Shown here one piece after another: positions 57,555 to 64,000 of a DNA stretch of 64,000 nt. The notes below the pieces were generated by a model. That model was not told the origin of the DNA and did no database searches. It saw only the letters and a list, made by a program, of their open reading frames with translations. This stretch comes from Mangifera indica (lineage: Eukaryota > Streptophyta > Magnoliopsida > Sapindales > Anacardiaceae). The stretch is taken from assembly GCF_011075055.1 (NCBI RefSeq), contig NC_058137.1:20383463-20447462 (forward strand). The letters are read 5' to 3'. The translations under genes and the position numbers were made by a program. The stretch's first letter is position 1; the number at the start of each line of letters is the position of its first letter.

Positions 57555-57980
57555 TTACTGGTATATAATGTTGTACTCCATAGATTAACATTTAACAATA
57601 CAACTTGATAATCTAATTGAAACATCTAGACAACGCTATACTTGGTATTCTACATTATTCTAACCATTTTTTTCTTGTTATACAAAGCTTAATGATTTTA
57701 ACATGTATACACAAGATTTTTTCCGGTGACTGAGAATCCTGTTTAGATTGGTTGGATGCACAAATATATTGGATAAAAAAAGGACAACATGAAATATAAA
57801 AAAAATAAAGCCAGTTTTCCACGGAAGTTGGAAACCAAACCTTCTGTTAACCCGAGCTTAAATTTCGTGGGCTTAGTGGAGGAAGCCCATATCTTCTCTC
57901 TGAATTATTTTTTCTCGTTTTGAATCGGGCACAGGCAGTCATTTTAGGTTTGTCGAACAGGTGGCGGGCGGTGGCTACAG
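57555..57980 (+). promoter_or_regulatory. Probable promoter and 5' leader of the gene at 57981
   Basis: The 426 bp lie between the Mutator-like element and the start codon. They contain a GTTGGAAACC/TTTTTTCT-rich leader. No core promoter element can be assigned with confidence. Confidence 0.4.
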
Positions 57981-59893
57981 ATGGGAAGTCCAAGCAACAG
58001 CAGTAGCAGTGGAGAGGAAGATGGGACGGCGGAGTGGAAAAAAGCCATTGAATCAGTTGTATCCACTACTACTTTTGGTTTCGTCAATGTCTCAACCAAA
58101 TCCATCAACAATTCCAATTCAAACAAAGACTCTGTTTATGAAGACGACCACCAACATAAACCCCAAAAGCTAACCCACTACCAAATCAAGGTAATTGCTC
58201 ATCATCTTCAATCTCATTGTTTCCCTCTCTATGCTTTTGTTTCTTCATAGAGAATATATACTCTAAAGCTAAAGGGCACTCTTATATGTTTGTGTAAATG
58301 TTACTTCGTTTTTTTTTCATAGTTTATGCGGAGATAATATTAGTATTTCATGAGTGATCTGTCTTTTACCTTTGTGATATCAGCTTCTTTGATTTGTGCA
58401 TGAATGGTAGTGGTTCATCTTTCTGATGAAGAGTTAACCCGAATTCATAGACTCCTATATATTGTTTTTATCAAGAAAAAAATGGCTGCTTTGTGTTTCA
58501 ACTAGGTGAACATTCCAACCTCTCAAATATATATATTAAGAAGGTAGAAGTTGCATCAAATTGGAATTCATCTTTATCTTCCTTTTTTATTTCTTACTTT
58601 TTTTCTTTCTTTCTTTCTTTTTTTGTTATGTCTGCAGTAACTAATAAACTTCATGACAGGCACAAAAAGCTTTGGATGATATCTTAGAGCAGAATTTAGA
58701 GATAGTGAGAGATCCTGTTGATTTCCCGGAAAATGATCAAGTGATAGATGGAGGAGTTCGATTATTTAAAAATTCAGCCCCTGGGATAGTATTTGATCAT
58801 AAGGGTAAAGAATTTACTTTACATATTCTCATTGTGACCACTTGCATTTAAGAACACTTGGATTCTGCAACATGAAGAGCATCGATGTAGGCATGTCAAA
58901 TTAGCAAGTAATGTTGCTACTGGATTCCTTAGTCTGGTTTACTTATTGATTGGTTTGCACTTTTTGTACTGCAATTTTAATTTTAAGTAACAGCTGTTAA
59001 TCAGTTGACTTGCTCGAGTTCTTTAGTTCTGTGGCAAATTGTTACCATCATATGGAACCAATTCAAGATGTAGATTTAAGCTTCAGGCAAAGAGCAACAT
59101 GCTAAATTGCAAAGTCACTTTTAGATTTTGAGTGCTGATGCATTTCATATACAACCTCAGAGGAGCTGAATTTGTGGCATTGGCTAATATTAGAGGACCT
59201 TGACCCTTTTGTTAAGGGATTTGAATAGTTTGAAGTTTTCCCATTCTCTAATCTTGACCTTTTGGTGCATTTTTCATTTCTAGTATGCACATCATGTAGA
59301 CTGAATGTTTTGTACTTGTTTCCAGATGAATTTAAGGGACCCAGTAAAAAACCTAGAATTCTTCCAGGAAAAGAGATTGATATGAAAACAAAGGAGGTTT
59401 GCTCTCTTATCCATATATACAATATATAAGCGTGCTATCATTCCTTCATGAAACTTTGTTCTATTCATTTGTATTCATATATTAGTTATCTAATTTGCTT
59501 GCAGTTCAGACGACAACTCCAAGCTGTTGTTGTGGATGGTGTGGATATACTGGCTGCAGCAAGAGAAGCTAGTCAGAAATCATTAGCTAGACTAGAAGCT
59601 AAAGATGCAGCTGCAAAAGCAAAAGCCAATAGAGAAGAGGAAAGAGTTGCTGAGTTGAAACGGGTTAGAGGGGAGCGATGGCTTCCTTCTATTGCCGGAG
59701 AAATGCAGGTAAAGTTTAGATGTTAATAGATTCTTGCATTTAATTCTGAATTTATATCCCTATCCTATTTCATGTGTATTCAATCTGAAGCTCCTTTATA
59801 TTTGTTGATAGTTTATCACTCCAGTCATGTAATTGTTTATTGCTCTTTCCTCTTTCTGTTTAGTTAAAAAGAAAAGGAGTGCAGCGGGTATAG
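57981..59893 (+). CDS. Conserved plant protein of unknown function, five exons
   Basis: Exons are 57981-58190, 58660-58804, 59326-59396, 59505-59708 and 59864-59893. All have GT-AG junctions and compatible phases, giving 219 residues. The N-terminus MGSPSNSSSSGEEDGTAEWK is acidic and serine-rich. The middle has HYQIKAQKALDDILEQNLEIV, VRLFKNSAPGIVFDH and KKPRILPGKEID. The C-terminal third is a charged alanine-rich helix, SLARLEAKDAAAKAKANREE, probably a coiled coil, followed by RGERWLPSIAGEMQLKRK. I recall near-identical blocks in uncharacterised proteins across land plants. No enzymatic motif or signal peptide is visible; nuclear localisation is possible from the basic KKPR/LKRK patches. The start is fixed by the in-frame exon 1. 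Confidence 0.85.
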
Positions 59894-62202
59894 ACAATCA
59901 TTTGGAAAGCCGCTTGAACCGCCAGTTGTTTAAATACTGATCGAGAGTGTACCTGGGATTTATTCCAGCAATGGCAGCTCAACAACACTCCATTCGGACT
60001 TGCAGTTGCTCCTGCAAACACGCAAGTATTAGATATCAAATTCTAAGAAAGGAAGCTACTTCATAAAATGCATAGTATTAAATACACAAATATGTATCAA
60101 AATCTATGTGTGGAGGCAGCTTCCGAAAATGCTCAAGAAATAATATCCCCTTCTCAAGCTATTTCATTTCTTTCTTCTGTCTATATGTATAATTATGCCC
60201 AACAAAAGAAACAAGAAGTTAAAAAACAGGGCAGGCGAGGTTATAGCTGGCTTTGCCTGCAAGTTGTAATGAAGCCACAGGCATTGGGCTATCCTTGAAA
60301 AAGGAGGTTCCATCCAGGCTCATCAAATCCTAATGATGCATCAATGAAGCAACAATTAAGTGAATTAATAATAATAATTAAAGGAAAAGATATGAAGTAA
60401 AAATTACCAAAGTTACATGAGAATCAGAAGGCAACATAACGGAATTAAGAAAAATAATTCTGGGCTCTGCCTGCTCTTTTACCCAAAAAAGAGAAGGCAA
60501 CATACCAACTTTTTGAAGGAAAACGACGCGGCAATAAGATTTAAAAGGATTTCAATTGGTAAGGTTTAAGATCATATCACTCACCAATGCTCTTTTCATC
60601 GATTGTTCTTGACTCTGCCACATGATTTGGTGGCCCTTTCGATTTCCGTAATCATATTCTTAATTATTAATTGCCTCGGCAAAAATCCGACAGAATCCCA
60701 TATAATATCTCTATTTTTATTGGCAACCTGCCTAACTAGTACTTCCTTTTACTAAAAAAATTCTCAGCCATTCCAATAAAATATTGAATCTCATAGTTGC
60801 CCAAAAACATTATATAAATAAAACAACCTTTATTACATAATCATATGATATACCAGTTTCTGGGGAAACTTGTTTTGTCTTACAAGTGCTAGATTTGAAA
60901 GATGGCTACTGTCACACCCCTAACAATCTGAGGCCCGAAGATGAAGCCAAATGTGTGGGAGGCTGGCGCAAAGATAGATTATTACACTGCAGAGCAGGGG
61001 CTGTGCAGACTGCCGGCGGGAATTGATCAGGCATACGAATCTGTTGAGAATTTTGATGGCGGCACATACGAGGGTGATAGAGCAACGTCTTATCAACCGG
61101 AAACAAGGCTGGTTGGCTGAACGGGTTGGCTGACAAAAGAAAAATGTGGCAAAAACCGCAGATTGGTTCTGGACAGGAAGCTTGGGTGGGCTTGCCTAGT
61201 TTTGGGTAAGTTGTATGTTACGTTTGAACACATTGGAAGCTGGCTTTGCTGAGAGCTGTTGGGCACTGAGGCGGTTCTTTATGTCTTAGATTTGGCGGTT
61301 CCTTCGACAAAGATCAGTGTAAGGACAGATGGGTGCAACTGCCATGTTCAAATTCGAACATATGAAACAACTCTTGTAAACTGCTTTGTGTGTGTGCTCT
61401 ATAAAATTGGGCAGTGCCTTATGGCCATGTAAGGAGCGTTTTGTGAGTCTTTTACATGCATAATATCCTTTATAATCATTTTGAGAGATTAATGAAGGTT
61501 GGGAAGAGTTTACCCGCATATGTTTTGCCCTTGATATTTACATGATGTTACACTTGCTGCGTATATCATTGTTACACCACTGAAATATCACCATTTCGAT
61601 CCAAGTGCGTGGGAGAATTGCTGGCTGCATCATAGGTGCCAATTTGAGGCATAGGCGGGATTGAAGAATTGGCCCTGTGACAACTACCATATTGCATACC
61701 AAAAAACTCTTGTGGATATTTTTATTTACACATTTGCTTGATGTAATAATGAAAGTCAATTAATTATTTTCCCAGAAGTTAATATTCGAATTTATAAGTA
61801 CATATTGAATATCTAAATGATGTTTTTGGATGACAAAACAAAACCGTTAGTTGTACTTTATCCCTTTTCTGTCAAAATTCAAACCGAGGAAACGGAATTA
61901 CAAGTTAGATTCATGTCACTTTTGAAAGCAACCATAAACATTTCTCTGTTTACCAATCCTTTAGAATTAGTGAAAACTCTTTATCCTTGTGAGTGACGTG
62001 AAAATCAACGCAGAAGCGACCTCTTCTTTCCTTTATATCTGATTGGTGAATTAGGAGGCCAGCTTTTGTGATGAAAAAGTAAAACACAAAACAACTCGAT
62101 GCCCCTTTTGTTTTCTACTGCTGCCAGCCAATAAGAGAGAGAAAGTTTGTTTGTGAGTTAATTTAGTAAAAAGTTTTCTCCTTGGAAGATAGAAAGAAAG
62201 TT
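59894..62202. other. 3' flank and intergenic DNA
   Basis: The first few hundred bases are presumably the 3' untranslated region of the gene at 57981. Bases 60350-60900 show nothing. Bases about 60910-61552 may be a solo LTR. Bases 61553-62180 have no recognised content. No RNA gene was seen. Confidence 0.5.
60910..61552 (+). repeat. Possible solo LTR
   Basis: The segment begins TGTCACACCCC and ends TGTTACA, with a TATA-like CTCTATAAAATT near 61398. It is GC-richer than its surroundings, as LTRs often are. The flanking 5-bp sequences (GCTAC and CTTGC) do not match and no second copy exists here, so the boundaries are a guess. Confidence 0.35.
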
Positions 62203-62415
62203 ATGGCGCTGCTGCTGGTGGGGAGTATGGTGCAGGGTGTGGGAATGCTGGTTAGGACAATATGGGGTCTGCAAGAGCGGCGATTCTCTTCTACTTTCCG
62301 ACTCGTGAGCTCAGCGGCCATCTCCATGACCATGGCGCTTGTGGTCTGCTTCATGTCCCTACAACGACACAGACGAAGTAGCCAAGATGGAGAAATGATT
62401 GTTTCCTTCATTTGA
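62203..62415 (+). CDS. Possible small membrane protein of 70 residues
   Basis: An uninterrupted frame with a good plant start context (TTATGGCG) encodes 70 residues. There are two hydrophobic stretches, LLLVGSMVQGVGMLVRTIWG and LVSSAAISMTMALVVCFMSL, with a basic linker (QERRFSSTFR) and a basic tail (QRHRRSSQDGE). This fits a two-span membrane microprotein. An in-frame ATG seven codons upstream (62182) is an alternative. I do not recognise the family. Being GC-richer than its flanks supports coding, but the small size leaves doubt. Confidence 0.5.
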   Translation: MALLLVGSMVQGVGMLVRTIWGLQERRFSSTFRLVSSAAISMTMALVVCFMSLQRHRRSSQDGEMIVSFI

Positions 62416-64000
62416 TCCACTTTCCATCTTAATGTATGGCTTTCTTGCTTACCTTCAGCACATTTTTTTTCAGTTATCTTGTATTTAGATTCTTCTTTGA
62501 TGAAAAATTCAACGATCCCTTGTGGGCTGTCCTTGCCTGAGGCATATTACTTCTTTGTAGACGAAAGGGATCACCAAGATGAGGAAGCTGATTAAATGTC
62601 AACTGGGATTGTTTCCTAACTAAGTCTTTGTTAATTTTGAGAAATCTTCTTGCTATGCATATCAGCCGTGTGAAGATTGTTTTTCTTGAAGGTGGGAAGA
62701 TATAATAATATTATCGGAACAGTACCATGTTAACAATTCTACACATAGATAATATAAATAATTATACGTATAAATAATAATATATTATTATATAATTATA
62801 TAATAATATATTATTAATGATGAATGCCTGATGGGATGCAGCCATTAATTAATTGGACAAAAGAAAAGAATGACTCATCTATTTGGTTAGAGTGACGCTC
62901 GTTTGTCGAATGTTCAAGTCAAATGTCTGTCGACTAAAATCAAGATAGATAACACTCCACTTCTTAAACCCATTTTATTTTTACCAGCTTGAGTTAAACA
63001 GAGTTAAAAAAACAAAAGTAGACCTGACAGATGGGTAAATTTATCAGATATCATCAGACAAAAGCCCTATAAAATAGGTATATATAAAAAGGGGATAAAT
63101 CTACTTAGATATCATCGGATAAAAACCTTATAAAATAGGTATAAATAAAAAATGGATCAATTTATATGATAACAATTTTCAAATTTTATAATTGAATTTT
63201 TCACTAATTCTGTTTTATTTTTATTATTTTAATATTTTTTTTCATAACTTTCAAAATTTTTATCTTCAAGTAATTTACAGATGCAATAAATATTTTACAA
63301 AGAAATAAAAATTTACCTCCAATTATGCAATATCTTATGTAGGTTTGAAGGATTTTAACATTAGATACAAAATGAAAATCTACAACAAAAACAAAGTGTC
63401 TAGTGCTGTAATTTCTCAAATTTGTTCTCAACCAAGCAAAATTTCTCGTCAGGTACTAAAGAAATGGAAATAAAAATGGTTGTCTCTGAGCATGTGACCG
63501 TGGCAAGGTGGGTGGATATCTCTTCATTCTATAATATAATGGAGGGAAAAGGGCAATTTTCCGCTAAAGTTTTAGACAAAATTCAAAATCACACTTACGG
63601 TAGATGAAAAATCTAAATACTCACCTATGAGTTAATTGTTATCTAAATTTTTAGTTAGAGACAATGATAAAATCATCATTTTACCCATAAACCGTAAAAC
63701 TTAAAAAATTTATATCATTTCCCCCTTTAGTTTAAAAAACTCACATTTTTCTCTCATGATTAAATTTTGAAAAATTCGTTTTCCCCCCTTTCTAGGTTTC
63801 ATCTCTAGTAGCTTAGGGAATCAGTCGCCAATTAGGAAAGAGCGAAGGTCAAGGATGACGAAGGATGACCTTTCGTCATCCAGGCAAAAAGACATAAAAG
63901 ATGATGTTTCGTCATTCTTCGTCGTGTCATCCAGACATGATAACGATAAAGTGTCATCGTTCATCATCTAGATGACACGATGAAAAACGACGTTTCGTTG
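62416..64000. other. AT-rich intergenic DNA and truncated repeat at window edge
   Basis: Bases 62740-62830 form a TAATATATTATTA-rich self-complementary stretch. Bases about 63030-63150 hold a roughly 68-bp tandem duplication: the block CAGATATCATCAGACAAAAG recurs as TAGATATCATCGGATAAAAA, each followed by AAAATAGGTATA. From about 63600 the sequence resembles the first 430 bases of the window: AT-rich arm, CCCCCTTTCTAGG, then GATGACGAA words to the end. This is probably one half of another palindromic MULE-like element cut by the window. Confidence 0.45.

Noticed and set aside
62740..62830. AT-rich palindrome as an origin or regulatory element
   Set aside because: Simple TAATATATTA repetition explains it; no bounded element or duplication was found.

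Overview
This is nuclear DNA from a flowering plant, most likely a eudicot. The evidence is AT-rich intergenic DNA, GT-AG introns, plant-only families (CYP71-clan P450s, a GRAS SHORT-ROOT protein, DUF2921, a Golgi-type GH43) and many plant transposon remnants. I could not name the species.

Layout. Positions 1-3 kb hold repeats, including a Harbinger-type MITE. A Ty1/copia retrotransposon (3014-8949) has 274-bp LTRs and a broken gag-pol. From 9.3 to 30.9 kb runs a tandem array of CYP71-type cytochrome P450 genes, all on the + strand: two near-identical intact genes (9303-12063, 16756-19872), three broken copies (14695, 21854 and 24478) and one more divergent intact gene (28280-30887). The array unit includes a repeated upstream region. 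The copia element sits in the unit before gene 1. A 1.6-kb Mutator-like element with a 9-bp target duplication sits in the unit before pseudogene 2. From 31.7 to 35.8 kb there is a remnant LTR element and a decayed DUF2921 membrane-protein gene on the minus strand. A GH43 glycosidase gene lies at 39.1-40.8 kb, an intronless SHORT-ROOT gene on the minus strand at 45.7-47.2 kb, and a decayed CYP65/PUB49-type cyclophilin gene on the minus strand at 50.8-53.6 kb, its last exon split by a 670-bp insertion with a 9-bp duplication. A five-exon conserved plant gene of unknown function lies at 57.98-59.89 kb. The rest is intergenic DNA with several MULE- and hAT-like non-autonomous elements.

How the genes relate. 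The P450 array is a local birth-and-death cluster. No terpene synthase or other pathway gene lies beside it, so a metabolic gene cluster is not supported. The other genes are unrelated single-copy housekeeping or developmental genes; GH43 and CYP65 are also neighbours in Arabidopsis as I recall it. I found no clear undescribed system. The most unusual structures are the split CYP65 exon with a captured gene end, the recombinant P450 pseudogenes, and the transposons whose empty sites survive in sister copies of the array.
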